Shown one piece after another: positions 41,201-54,426 of a DNA stretch of 64,000 nt. Under the pieces are notes generated by a model. The model was not told the origin of the DNA. It did not search any database and saw only the letters and a list, made by a program, of their open reading frames with translations. The DNA is from Shinisaurus crocodilurus (taxonomy: Eukaryota; Chordata; Lepidosauria; Squamata; Shinisauridae). The stretch is from positions 23,171,817 to 23,235,816 of the forward strand of contig CM037879.1 of assembly GCA_021292165.1 (NCBI GenBank), in the 5' to 3' direction. The position numbers were made by a program, and so were the translations under genes. Position 1 is the stretch's first letter. Every line of letters starts with the position of its first letter.

Positions 41201-43465
41201 CATGGTCTTCTGGGGAACCCCAGAGGGCCAGACAAGCAGGACAGGTGCCTTTTCAGAACAAAGTCTCCACAGTACAGACAGGTACAGTAGGGGGCTACTG
41301 CCTGCACTGCCCCCCCCAGTCAATATAATGGACTGGGATAGCTGTGGGATGAGCAGAGGCGGTCTGTCATTTGCTTCAAGTGCAGAGCGGTTGTGGGGGA
41401 GCAGGTGTGATGTGCGAGCGGAACCTCCAAGTATAGAGGCAGTGAAGCTCTAACAAGCCATTGCTGCGGACAGAGCAGAGCCATCACTCCCACAACCTAT
41501 TTGTGAGCTGGCAGCCCCCTGTTGGAACCAACATGCAGGGTCCTGGTCTGACCCAGCAATGCAAACTTTGTGTTTTTTGGGGGCGGGAAGAGATGTAGGT
41601 TGCAACAAGGGCTCTTGTTTTTTTTTCAAGAATAGTGAGAGATGTGAAGCTCCTGGGTGTGTGTGTGTGTGTGTGTGTGAAAAATTCAAAACACAGTTTT
41701 CCATTTTTCCTGCTCACAGGGATTTTTTTTTTTTTTTACATTTGTTTCTGTTTCCCCTCAGCCATTTTTCTTGCTTCCCCCCCGCCCCCCCGGGCCTTCA
41801 CATCTGTAAGAATACCAGCCCCCAAATAGTTTAAAGTCACCCAGTGAGCTTCATGGCCGAGTGGGCACTAGAACTCGGATCTTCTGAGTCCCAGTCCAAC
41901 ACTCTTAACTGCTACGCCACACTGGCTCTCTTGTTGCCACACTGTTAACACTGCAATTCCTAATTCAAGAGGGCCTTGTGCTTGATCCTGGTGGCTGGGG
42001 CATGTGCGGGCTCAGAGGCCATCTACACAACACTCTCAAACCAGTGCAACTGTCAGAGCTTCCATCCAGGAGTACTGGGAAGTATAGCTCCCCCAAGAGT
42101 GCTGAAAATCTCGGCAGAGATTCTCAAGCTATAAGGCAAGAAGCCACGATAATACAAGGCTAAACCAGTCTCAGTGTGCTAGACATGCCCTTTACTAGCC
42201 AACAATTAGCACTGTTCATTTCTTCCACTCCCAAGCTCTCTTTAGACATTACGGCCACACGTCAATCAATGTGTGAGTGGGCCGTGCGAACTAGGGCCGC
42301 CCCCTGGCATCAGTTCAAACAGCTGTAGCAGTGAAACCTTTCTGCATACAGCTGTATATGAAGAGGCTTCCCTGCCTCAGGCAGGTGCCAGGGGTCAGGG
42401 TTAGCTGGTGCAGCCCTGCTCATGGGTTGACTGGAAGCAGGGGCGGAATTTCCCATTTTGCAGTAAGAGGGGTTCCCGTTTTGCACTAAGCCAAAAGGGC
42501 AGGAAGTTGCTCTGGAGGTAGACCATGGGAGCAGAACCCCAAGTTTGGGGGGGCCAAATCCAGCCTACCTGGGGTTACCCAGACAGCCACGCCACGCCAC
42601 GCCCCATTCCCCCAACCACAAATAGTTTAGCGGTTTCCCAGCTTTTGTGCAGTTTTCTCCCCCCTGCTAAAAGGTTGAAATGCCCGATAGACCTTTAAAG
42701 CGTTGCACTTCAGATATCCCAGGGCTGAAGCCCATGCCTGCGGCAGCTTTGGATGCAACATAGCGCAGAAGGAACAAGCAGCACACAGTCAGACTTCCAG
42801 TTCCGTGGCATGTCAGTCGTGTCCGACAGACACCTTGTCCAGCTGTCCTGCCTGGGAGAAGTGCAAGCTCCCAATCCCATGTCCCGAGGAGAAGCGAGGC
42901 AAAAAGGCCATGCAGAGGAACAGAATTCATTTTCTTTATTTACAGTACTTACAGTACAACTGCCCAGAAATGAGGCTTCGTGTCGCTTAGCTACTCAGAT
43001 TAGCTGCTTCCCTTGTGCAGGATTCCTAGCTCCCTCCCAAGCTGTTATTTCCACCCCTACTTTCAGGGACCCCATGATGATATCTTACCTCACACTTCAG
43101 CTTTCCCAAAGCCAGGACAGGCCAAAGCCTGCCTTGCATAGAGGAGAGAAAAAGCAGGATATGGTTTCAAAAGGGAGGTATGGACGGAGCTCTGTGGAGC
43201 AGGCAGGCAATTCAGAAAATTGAAGCAAGGACCGTTTCCCTACCAGTTGTAGGTTAGTTTAATCAGGTGGGCTTTCTGGAACAAGGCCAATAGGTATGCA
43301 GACACCCATGTAAGTCTCTTACCTGCCGGCTTTCTGCAAAGTTTATTAAGAAGATGGGTCGCATAGGCCTGGACCACCGGACACCGCGAATGCTCGAGAT
43401 TCTAAGAGCCCCATAGATAATTAGGTCAACCAAAGTCAACTGGAAGTGGTGCGATGGGGTTGGGG

Positions 43466-43506
<41 letters not shown>

Positions 43507-46500
43507 CCAATGAAATTCAGGGAACCTTGCTCCAGAAACTGCTTAACAACAGATGGTATTCTGCCAGGGGAGGCTGGTGACTCCTGTGTCAGCGGAGCTC
43601 CTTATCCATTTCATTCTGAGGTTTATAGGAGCTATCCATGGTGCTGAACCCCCCCCCCCCAATATGTTCACCACCATGGACAGCTCCTATAAAGCTCAAA
43701 GTAAAAGCTGCAATAAGAGTCACCAGCCTCCTGCTCATCAGAAAAGAGAGGCCAAACATATTAATCGATTTGAGTTTCACACTTGAGATATTAGCGATCT
43801 AGATTCAGGATTCCAAGATCAGACAGTTACAAACCTGGTGCCACGGGAGTTGTAATCCAACACATCTGGAGGGCACAGGTTGGGGAAGGCTGGTTTCAGC
43901 CTGGTGCCCTAGCACAGCACACCCCACACTGAAGATACCATGACTCAAGGCACGGGAGGTTCAGCTGGAGCCTCATGGGGAGCCTTTCTGCACGCTACTC
44001 TCAGCTCACGCAGGACTGCAGCCTAGAGGTCTTACAGAAATTATAAGTGAATTTCAGCTACTCAGAAAGGGATTAATTGGTTTTGAATAGCAATCACAGA
44101 CCCAAGGGCTGATCCAGTTAGGCCGGTATGCTTCCAACACTTCAATCCAGTGCCCTATATCGCTCTACCTCCGAAGACGACTAGTGTCGCCTTGTCAGCT
44201 CACAAGTCCCGATAGAAAATGCCCCTCCAAGGCTGCTATTTGTATTTATGGGTAAACCTCAGTTGGCATTAATGAAATGCAGATAGCAGCTTTTGGAGGG
44301 GCAATTTTTTGTTGGGACCACCATGACGGGGGGGGGAGAGCGGTAAACTCTGCTCTCCCCCACAGTCTCAAGAATGTGCAGGCTTCTTCACAGCTGCCAT
44401 TTACCTAACAAGGAGCGTGCATTTCATTTTCATGACATTGATGTCACCTCTAAGTTGGCCCCATGCTGACTTAGCTGGAGACAGTAAATGCTAGACAGTC
44501 AAGGAGTGATTCCCAACACTTATCAGTGTCTCCAAAGCTTAACCGCCACATGGGTTGGAACACCAAGCCTTTCTCTGCTGAAGTCGCACTGCGCAGTTGC
44601 ACATGCACATGATGTGTCTTCTCACAGCTGTTCAACTACAGTAAACAAGAACCGGTGCACAATCCTGGTACTAAGAATGGCTACAATTTGTGGGAAAAGA
44701 GCTCTTGATATTACCAACCATGACATTTAGAACCAATCAAGACTATGCCAATTATGACCCGGAGGAGTTGTTGGGAGGAATGAAAGAGGGCGGTTGCTGC
44801 AGGAGCCCATTAATACTTATGAGTGTCCACTGAGAACATCAGATATAATAGCAGACTGGAACTTTTATGGAGTTCAACCCACATATAACAGGGGCCTCTA
44901 ACCTTTATGGGAAGGTGGGCACACTTGGAATTTCAACAGTGTGTCTCGGGGCGCAATCCTATGCAAGTTTAGACAGAAAAAAAGGCCTACAACTTGGAAT
45001 TGTAGGCCTTTTCTTCTGTTTAAACTTGCATAGGATTGCACCCTTGGGCACTCTCACAAAATGGCTGCCATGGGGGAGCTTGCCCATGCATAAAAAGGCT
45101 GCCATTTTGGGCATGGCTGGTCACAAAACACCAATTTCCCAGAAGGCAAACTGGAGAGACTGAAAGAAAAGTAACTTGCCCAAGGACTTAATTACCAGGC
45201 AAAGGTGGAGTCTGAGTTCCAAAGCACAAAACCGCTGTTTTGAACCAAATATAGATGGTGCTGGAAGGCAGCACCTTCCTTCCAGTGAAAAAAAATACTT
45301 TTTAAATAAAATAAACATCATGAGGGGCAGGGAGCCTGGTGGGCACCAAGGGAGGTGTCTGCGGGCACATGGGTGCCAAAAGGCACCATGTTGGAGACCC
45401 AGAATATGGAAGAAAAGAGGCTATCATAGTAGAGGGATACCAAAATTTACAGGCATGAATCTGCATCAACCCTGCAAAGTTCACATTGTGCTCCAAGCGC
45501 TACTTGCATCCAGCTAGGGATGTGTGCAGAGCTTGATTAGGGGGTGGAAGTCTGGCAAACTCGCCGGGCTCGCTCGACCCCCTGAGCTCGGCCGACCTGC
45601 TTCCCTGGCTCGACTCGCGTTCTCGCATGTCAAGCCGGGGAAGCGACTTTTGGGTCTGCCCACCACCCGACTCTCTGGGCGCTCGGCGAGCACTGCCACT
45701 GTGCCTGCCGAGCCAGACTGAAAGCGAGTGCCTACCGAGGAGCTTACTGTACTTCTGGGTTCCCGGTGCTACGTTTTTTACATAGAAAATGGCATAACAT
45801 ATGTTAAAAATGGCCACAATTTGCGCAAGTTACACAAATCGCAGCCGCTTTTAACGTATCTTATGCCACTTTCTTTAAAAAAAAATTAAAAACTGAATTT
45901 TACGCTATTTTCTATGTAAATCTTATGCCGTTTTCTACGTAAAAAACGTAGCGCCAGGAACCCAGAAGTACAGTAAGCTCCTCGGTAGGCGCTCGCTTTC
46001 AGTCTGGCTCGGCAGGCACAGTGGCAGTGCTCGCCGAGCGCCCAGAGAGTCGGGTGGTGGGCAGATCGCCCACCCCTACATCCAGCTACACTGCATGCAA
46101 GAATCAACACAGCAGTATCACCGTGATGGGCTTATCATTAAACAGAACACTTTACTATGCTGCTGCTCCTTCCATGACAGTAGAGAACAGTGGGTTGGAT
46201 CCCAATTTGGTCGTACTTAGGATAGTCCCATTGAGATCAACGGGACTTCACTTAGCCACAAGCAGCACCGCTACAAGAAGACCACAAGCTACAACTGACC
46301 AGGATTGTTATCATGATGCAGATGTTCTTTGTATCCTTCCAGAACACGAGGCGAGGAGTGACTTGGGCAAAATGGACGAGCCTTCCGAAGAAGACCAGAA
46401 GGCATAAGACTTCAATCAGAGAGGTAGCCTGTTGGAATGAAGAAGAGAGCGAATGAAATTCAGAACCGAAGGAACATGCAAATTCTCTTAGACAAAAGGA

Positions 46501-49500
46501 CAGCCACTCAAGGTCTCTCTGCTTTGGCAGCTGATGGTGCCCTGTACCAGCAGCCACAAAGGAGGCACAGGTCAGAATGGAGGGCATTTCTATTTATTTA
46601 TTATATTTATACCTCCATAGAATGGAGGGTATGGAAATTTGACCCCCGCCCAGCCCCCAACACCAGAGTCTTTTGCAAACGGAAAAGCTGCCTCTTCCAG
46701 TAAGGAGTTTCTGTATGTTAAAGCAGGTTTCTGTGCAGAGGCGGTGTTAGGGGGTGGCCCACTAGGGCTGGAGCCCCAAATCTTTCATTTGGAGCCCCGA
46801 AACTCTGGGAGGACATCTGCCCCACCACCCTGCTGTCCATGGGCACTTGCTGAAATAAAGGATAGGGGCCCTGAGGATCTCTGCTGCATCTGATCCCCCT
46901 GGACGAGCTGGCTTTTTGCCCACATGTGCCTCACCTCCTGCTGCCCACCCACCCCGTTGAATCATTCTGCCTGAGGCTTTTTTCTGAACTCAAATGCCCT
47001 CCTCTCCCCTGTCCATTCATCCCTTTTTACCATAGCGGTGTCCCTAGGAGACAGGGTCCTTCAAAGACACACACAGAGAGACTTTAGAGCAAATACAAAT
47101 TAGCATATGCCAATTTGTGCATATATATTTTTTGGTCCTGTGGGCCTGAGCTCCGCATCTTTTCAGTACCTTCCACTGCCCCTATTTTTGTGTATGTGGC
47201 GGTTGCTGATGCAGACCTACAATGCAAGGCGCTGCTCATCTGGTCTCAGCTGAACCAGCTGGAGACGGGGCTGCACATTCTCAGCCAGGACCATTAGGAC
47301 TAGACCTGGGCTGCAGATTTTCCAAGCTCTTCTCCAACTAAGGTCCTTTAAAAAAAGGGATCTAGCTTTTTTAAAAAGGAAGGCAGCTGGGACAGTGTAA
47401 GTTGTCAGATTCTGCCAGATTTCAGCAGTATAAGACGGATCTCTAGATGTCTGCAACTCCAATTCCCAGTAACTCCCCAAAGCATAGCCAATGTCAGGAA
47501 TGCTGGGAGCTGAAGTCCAAGACTTCTGGAGATCTACTGTCTGCCCACCCCAGGCATAAGCAACATGCCCTGAATGGGGTTATTTCAGTGGGCTCCACTT
47601 CCAGGTGAATGTGTTGGTAGGATGAGAACATAAGGAAAGCCGTGCTGGATGAGACCAAAGGCCTATAGATTTCATAGATCATAGAACTGGAAGGAGCCTA
47701 CAAGGCTATCGAGTCCAACCCCCTGCTCAATGCAGGAAACTAGAGGAGGGGGTCTCCCATCCAAGTAACAACCAGGCTTGACCCTGCTTAGCTTTCCACG
47801 CTCAGACAAGCTGAGCCAGCGTGAGCCACAGGCCTGTAGGAACAGAGGAAGCTGCCTTGGTCCATCTAGCCCAGTATTGTTGACACTGACAGACTGGCAG
47901 CGTCTCTCCAGGATTTCAGGCAGGAGTTTTTCCAGCCCTACCTGGAGATGCCCGTGATTGAGCCCGGGGCCTTCTGCCTGCAAAGCAGGTGCTCTGCCCA
48001 TGAGCCATGGCCACCTCCCAGTGCTATCCAGCCCAGCATTCTGTTCCCACAGTGGCCAACCAGATGCCTATGGGAAGACCACAAGCAGGAGGGCAATAGC
48101 ACCCTCCCACTCATGTTCCCCACCAACTGGTATTGAGCATCATACTGCCTCTGATACTGGAGGTAGCCTTTAGCCATCATGACTAGTAGCCATTGATAGC
48201 CTTATATCTGCCATGGATTTGTCTAATCCCCTTTTAAAGCCACCCAAGCTGGTGATTTTATGCCAAATTAGTGTAAAAAGAAAAGAAGGGGGAAGTGCTT
48301 GCTTTCATGATTATGCTTAAGTTTTATTGTTTTCGCTTGCACACACTTTATCCAGCCTCCATCTTCAGGATGGATTTTTTGCCCCTCTTATTTTGTCCAC
48401 GGGCTCACCAAGAAAGGAAGTGGGAACACGGCAGGCTCTTCAGTCACTGCGAGTGCCAGGTCTACAAATATAAAGAAGTAGGTGGTGGCTTGCATAGCCC
48501 AGTGGTTATAGAGGTAGTAAAGCCTGGGAAGAGAAGAGGCATAAAGCAACTGAGAATGTCGGTAGAAAAGCAATTTGGTTCAAGCAAGTGCGGTTGCACA
48601 GGAGAAAGTTTAGCCCAGGGGCAGGTAACCCAGTGTTCTCTAGATGACAACTCATATAAGCCCCAGCAACCATGGCCAACGGTCAGGGATTTGTAGGAGC
48701 TGTAGTTGGAAGACATCTGAAACATTTTTCAGAATGTATTTTTCACAACTGGGAGGCTGACACTGTGCAAAGTGCAGCATCAGCCTCCAGCTCCATCTTT
48801 ATTTTAGAGATTGCATCTGGGCCTTATGTGGCATTCTTCTTGGCCACATTACTTCTCTCTGAGCTTCATCCATTTGTGCAGAAAGCTGTGGGTTCAAGAG
48901 AGTGGTTTTGTGCTTGGGAACTCCATATCTGCCTTGTACTTCTTCTTTGGTAACTTACTTTTCTCTTAGCCTCACCAGTTTGCCTTCTAGGAAATGGGCA
49001 TTTTGTTGCTAGCGACACCCACCATGGCAGCCATTTTGTGAATGGCCAACTCTCCCATGGCAACTATTTTGTGAGAGCACCCACAAAACGTTCAAAATTC
49101 TAGCTTCATCCACCAACCCAAAAGGGTCAGGATTCCACTGGCAAATGGTTCTTACCAACAAGAGGTCTCTCCTAACAGTTTAATCAAGATCTGCCTTCCT
49201 GTAACTCAAGCCCATTAAAACTAGTCCTGCTGTCTGGGGCAGCAAACAACAAGACTTTGCCCTTAAGGTCTTCACTTGGCAAATGACATCAAATGGGCAC
49301 CAAGCAAGCCTTCTTGAGGAGATCATTCTAAAGTTGGGACAGCCCCTCTGTAAATGCCCGCTCTCCAGTCATCAGTCAGCTCCCTTCAGAAAGTGGGGGG
49401 GGGGTCACCTAGATATGGCCCTCCTCCAAGAATGACTTTAAGACATGATTTGGTACATATGCCATGTTTCAATTTCTCATCATCGCAACCTCAGCACCAT

Positions 49501-52500
49501 CCTTATCAAGCACAACCCCAACAAAACTGACTCTGAGAATAACCAGTGGTTTACTGGCCTTGCTTTAAAACAGCAACAACCAGTATCAGCCACATTCGGG
49601 ACCAAATCCCAAGAGACACTGTTGTGCCACCGCAGCACCACAAAGCTTATTCCGTTCAACCAGCTCTCGTGCCAACACAGGCTGTTGGAGAACAGAACCT
49701 TCGGCCACATGATTTTAGGACCACAATGTGACTGCTCGGCAGGAGGAATGAGCGAGCCCTGGGAGGACTGGTGTTGCTCAATGCAACACTTTGCACCAGG
49801 CATCAGAATGGTCAACATGACCCCGAACTATGCACTCACTTGACTGCCTGCGGCGAGGTCTCAAACGGGATGTTCCTGTTGTACTGGGCATCATAGACAT
49901 ACGCTGCTGCCAGGAGAAGGCCCTGTTGACAATGAGGTGAATGGATATTTTCAACATAGATACATTTTGATTGCGGCACGCTTTAATAGCACATTCTAGG
50001 CGGATCTAGGTTTTCACTAGTCTCTCCCTTTCCCCATTCAATTTTTCTACTCTCTACAGCCCCTTTTACTGCTCCTCCCACCTTACTGCCACAATGGTTA
50101 TCTTATCCAGAGAATGGAATCACCCAGCACTGCTCAAGCTACCTGTTTACTCTCAGTGATAGCAGAGCTTATTCGCTACATAGATGGATGGGAATACTGG
50201 GCATGTAGCCTTCAGAAGAGGAGACTGAGGGGAGATATGATAGCACTCTCCCAGTACTTGAAGGGTTGTCACACAGAGGAGGGCCAGGACCTCTTCTCGA
50301 TCATCCCAGTTTGCAGGACACGGAATAATGGGCTCAAGTTACAGGAACCCAGATTCCACCTAAACATCAGGAAAAAATTCCCAACCAGGGAGTTGGTGGG
50401 CTCTCCCACTCTGGAGGCATTCAAGGTGCAGCTAGAGAACCATCTGTCAGGGATGCTTTGACTTGGATTCCAGCGTTGCACAGGGGGTTGGACTCGATGG
50501 CCTTAGAGGCCCCTTCCAACTCGACTTTTCTATGATTCTATGTATAATTATTTAAAACATTTATAGCTGCTTTTTAGGGATAAGCCCTCACGAAGCAACA
50601 TAACAAAGCCCAAGCAACATTAACATATGATGTACATAACGGGTGACCGGCCAGATGGGCGATTTAAAAATATAATAAATAAAAATAAATAAGAGAAGCA
50701 GTTCTGAAATACAACATTAATTACAACCTTAGTTTATGGCAACATTGAAGTCTTCAAGGTTTGCTTGAACACATGGACAGAAGGGCCAAGATGAAGTCAA
50801 TAGGAACAGAATTCCACCGTTCACCACCATGGAGCACCATGGATAGCTCCTATAAAGCTCAGAATAAAAGTTGTAATGGATAAGGAGCCCCACTGACATA
50901 GGAATCAGCAGCCTCCCAGGTGAAGGTGGTTCTTTAAATAACAGGGTCCCAAACCATTTAGGACTTTCAAGGTTAAGACCAGCACTTTGAATGTTATGTT
51001 GGGAATTGTAATCATCATCATCAGGCGATCACTCGTGACCGAGTAAGATTGTCTTCCGGGATAAAAGGAGGAAATTCTAAAGAAGATTGTGTAGACTCTA
51101 GCGATGGGTCCGTAAGTGACTGTGGAGGCCAATTTTAGATCCACACAGCTTCCCACAGTGAGGACACAGGTTACCAGATAGAAGATGGTCCTGTAAAGGA
51201 TTCATTTGACGTGCTTTTCGCCTAGCACGTTTCTCCCTTTCACCTTGCACTCGGGCTTCTTCAAAGTCCATGGAACCTTTGTGAAAGGCCAACCTCCATT
51301 TAGATCGTTCATGGGCCAGAGCTTCCCAGTTTTCGATGTTTATATTGCATTTTTTAGATTAGCCTTATGAACATCTTTAAACCTCTTATATTGACCACCG
51401 ATATTCCGCTTTCCATCCTTGAGTTGGGAGTAAAGTAACTGCTTTGGGAGACGGCAGTCAGGCATTCGAACAACATGACCGGTCCACTGAAGTTGGCGTT
51501 GAAGGATCATTTTTTCAATGCTAGTAGTCTTTGCTTCTTCCAGTACACTGACATTTGTTCGCCTATCTTCCCAAGTAATTTGCAGGATTTTCCGGAGGCA
51601 ACGTTGATGAAACCTTTCAAGGAGGTGGAAGTGACGTTTATAGATAGTCCATGTTTCGCAGGCATACAATAAAGTTGGTAATACAATGGCTTCATAAACC
51701 AGTGTTTTGGTCTTCTTACAAATATCCCGATCCTCGAACACTCTATGTTTCATTCGAGAAAATGCGGCACTTGCGGAGCTCAGACGATGCTGGATTTCAC
51801 TGTCGATGTTAGCTGTAACAGAAAGATAGCTGCCAAGATAGAGAAAATGATCGACATTTTCCAGTACTGTCCCGCCAAGCTGGATAGATGGCATCACCAA
51901 AGGATTGGCTTGCACTTGCTGATGAAGCACTTTGGTTTTTTTGATGTTAAGTGAGAGACCAAGTTTTTCGTATGCTTCTGCAAAAGCATTTAGGATAGTT
52001 TGGAGATCATCCTCTGAATGTGCGGAGACCACATTATCATCAGCATACTGAAGTTCCACAACGGAGGTTGTAATTACCTTACTTTTTGCTTTCAGCCTGC
52101 TGAGATTAAAAAGCTTTCCATCTGTTCGATATATAATTCCCACACCGGTGGGAAGTTTCCCCTTGACAAGATGTAAAACCATGGCGATGAAAATGGCAAA
52201 TAATGTTGGGGCGATAACACATCCCTGTTTAACACCCGATCCCACTTTAAATGGAGCACCATGAGAGCCGTTGTTGTCCAAAACCGTTGCCGTCATGTTG
52301 TCATGGAGAAGTCGCAAGATATTCACAAATTTATTGGGGCATCCAATTTTCATAAGGATAGTCCAGAGAGCTGTACGGTCTACAGTATCAAAGGCCTTAG
52401 CCAGATCGATAAATGCCATATAAAGGGGTTGATTTTGCTCCCGGCATTTTTCTTGGAGCTGACGTGCAGTAAAAATCATGTCTACTGTCCCTCTAGAGGG

Positions 52501-54380
52501 GCGGAAACCATATTGAGTTTCAGGGAGGATCTCTTCCGAAATAGATAGAAGACGGTTTGCGAGAATCCTAGCAAATATTTTACCTGCGGTTGCTAAGAGA
52601 GAAATGCCCCGATAGTTTCCACAGTCTGTTCTATCACCCTTCTTAAAGAGGGCGATAATTATGGCATCCCTGAAGTCTTCTGGGATCTCTTCTCTTATCC
52701 AGATTTTTTCGATGAGTTTATGAAGATGTTGTACAAGTTCGGGGCCCCCTTCTTTAAAAATTTCAGCAGGAATCCCATCTGGTCCACTAGCTTTGTTGTT
52801 CTTCATTTGATTAATGGCTTTTTTTACTTCATCCAAAGTGGGGAGTATTGCAAGTTCCTCTTTAATTTGTTTTTGCGGGATTTGCGAAAAAATCTCATTA
52901 TCCACCTTAGATTTACGATTTAAAAGGTCATAATAATGCTCTTTCCAACGCAGTGCAATAGACTCTTTGTCTTTTAAGAGTTTGGTGCCATCTTTTGATT
53001 GTAAAGGGTTTGTACCATAGGTTTTTGGTCCATAAATGGCCCTTGTGGCCTTAAAAAAGCCCCGTGCATCATGAGATTCTGCAAGTTGTTGAATTTCTTC
53101 AGCTTTCTTTTTCCACCAAGCGTTCTTAAGTTCTCTTGTTCTTCTTTGGACCTCAGCCTTTGCGCTAGCATAGGTTTTTTTCTTGGCAGCGCAGTTAATA
53201 TCATTTTGCCATATTTGGAAGGCTTTCCTTTTTTGGTCAATTATATATTTAATCTCATTGTCATTTTCATCAAACCAATCCTGATGTTTCTTAGTTTCAT
53301 ATCCAATAGTTTGTTCACAAGCTGCAGTAATGGAGGTTTTCAGCTTAGACCAATGGTCCTCAATGTTGTCAGGAGGTTCCGTAGGTAGATGTTCCTTAAG
53401 AAGTGATTGAAGACGAGTTTGCTTAATAGGATCTTGAAGGACTTGGATGTTCATTTTACGCCTTGGTTTCCTTCCTTGAAGCCTACGTTGGGGAGCAATG
53501 TTGATAACCATTGTGGACCGGATTAGTCGGTGGTCTGTCCAGCAGTCGTCGGCACTCACCATGGCCCTAGTAAGAAGTACATCGCGGCGATCTCTAACAT
53601 GGACAATTACATAATCCAGAAGATGCCAGTGCTTTGACCATGGGTGCTGCCATGATGTTTTAAACTTATTCTTTTGTCGAAAGAGCGTGTTTGTGATAGT
53701 GAGATTATGCTCTGCACATATAGACAAAAGTAAGAGTCCGTTCGGGTTGCTATTACCAACTCCGTCTTTTCCAATAGTTTCTGGCCATAAATCAAAGTCA
53801 CGCCCAACTCTTGCGTTAAAATCGCCCAGGAGGATAATTTTATCCTCCTTAGGTATCTCTGACAGGAGAGTGTCCAACTGGCTGTAAAAACTTTCCTTGA
53901 TGTCATCGTCAGCATCTAATGTTGGTGCATAAGCGCTCAAAATAGTTACCTGTTGGTTATTGGCGAGCTTTAATCGAAGAGTTATCAGGCGTTCGTTAAT
54001 GCCAGTAGGAACTTCTGACAAAGAGTTCACTAGTTCATTTTTGATGGCAAAGCCTACACCATGTATTCGTCGGTCCTGCTCAGGTAGTCCTTTCCAGAAG
54101 AAGGTATAACCTCCTTTTTCTTCTTTCAGCTGTCCCTCTCCTGCCCTTCGAGTTTCTTGAAGTGCTGCTATGTCAATTTTAAACCGTCTCAGCTCCCTTG
54201 CAATAATAGCAGTCCTACGCTCAGGGCGTTCACTATCTATGTTATCCAGCAATACTGCCTGCTTAAATCAACGAGGTAATGCAACCACTAGTTACAGTGG
54301 GAGGAAAGGGTTAATTGAACAATCTCCAGGGTCCAGGTTTTGTAACCCTGCCTCCCTACTTCCAGCCTCTCTGTGGCCCA

Positions 54381-54426
<46 letters not shown>

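Noticed and set aside
45524..46110. Open frames in G+C-rich DNA
   Set aside because: They lie on the arms of a palindromic transposon and mirror each other.
53071..53388. Plus-strand frame of 105 codons and similar frames in 51.4-54 kb
   Set aside because: Antisense shadows of the LINE coding frame.
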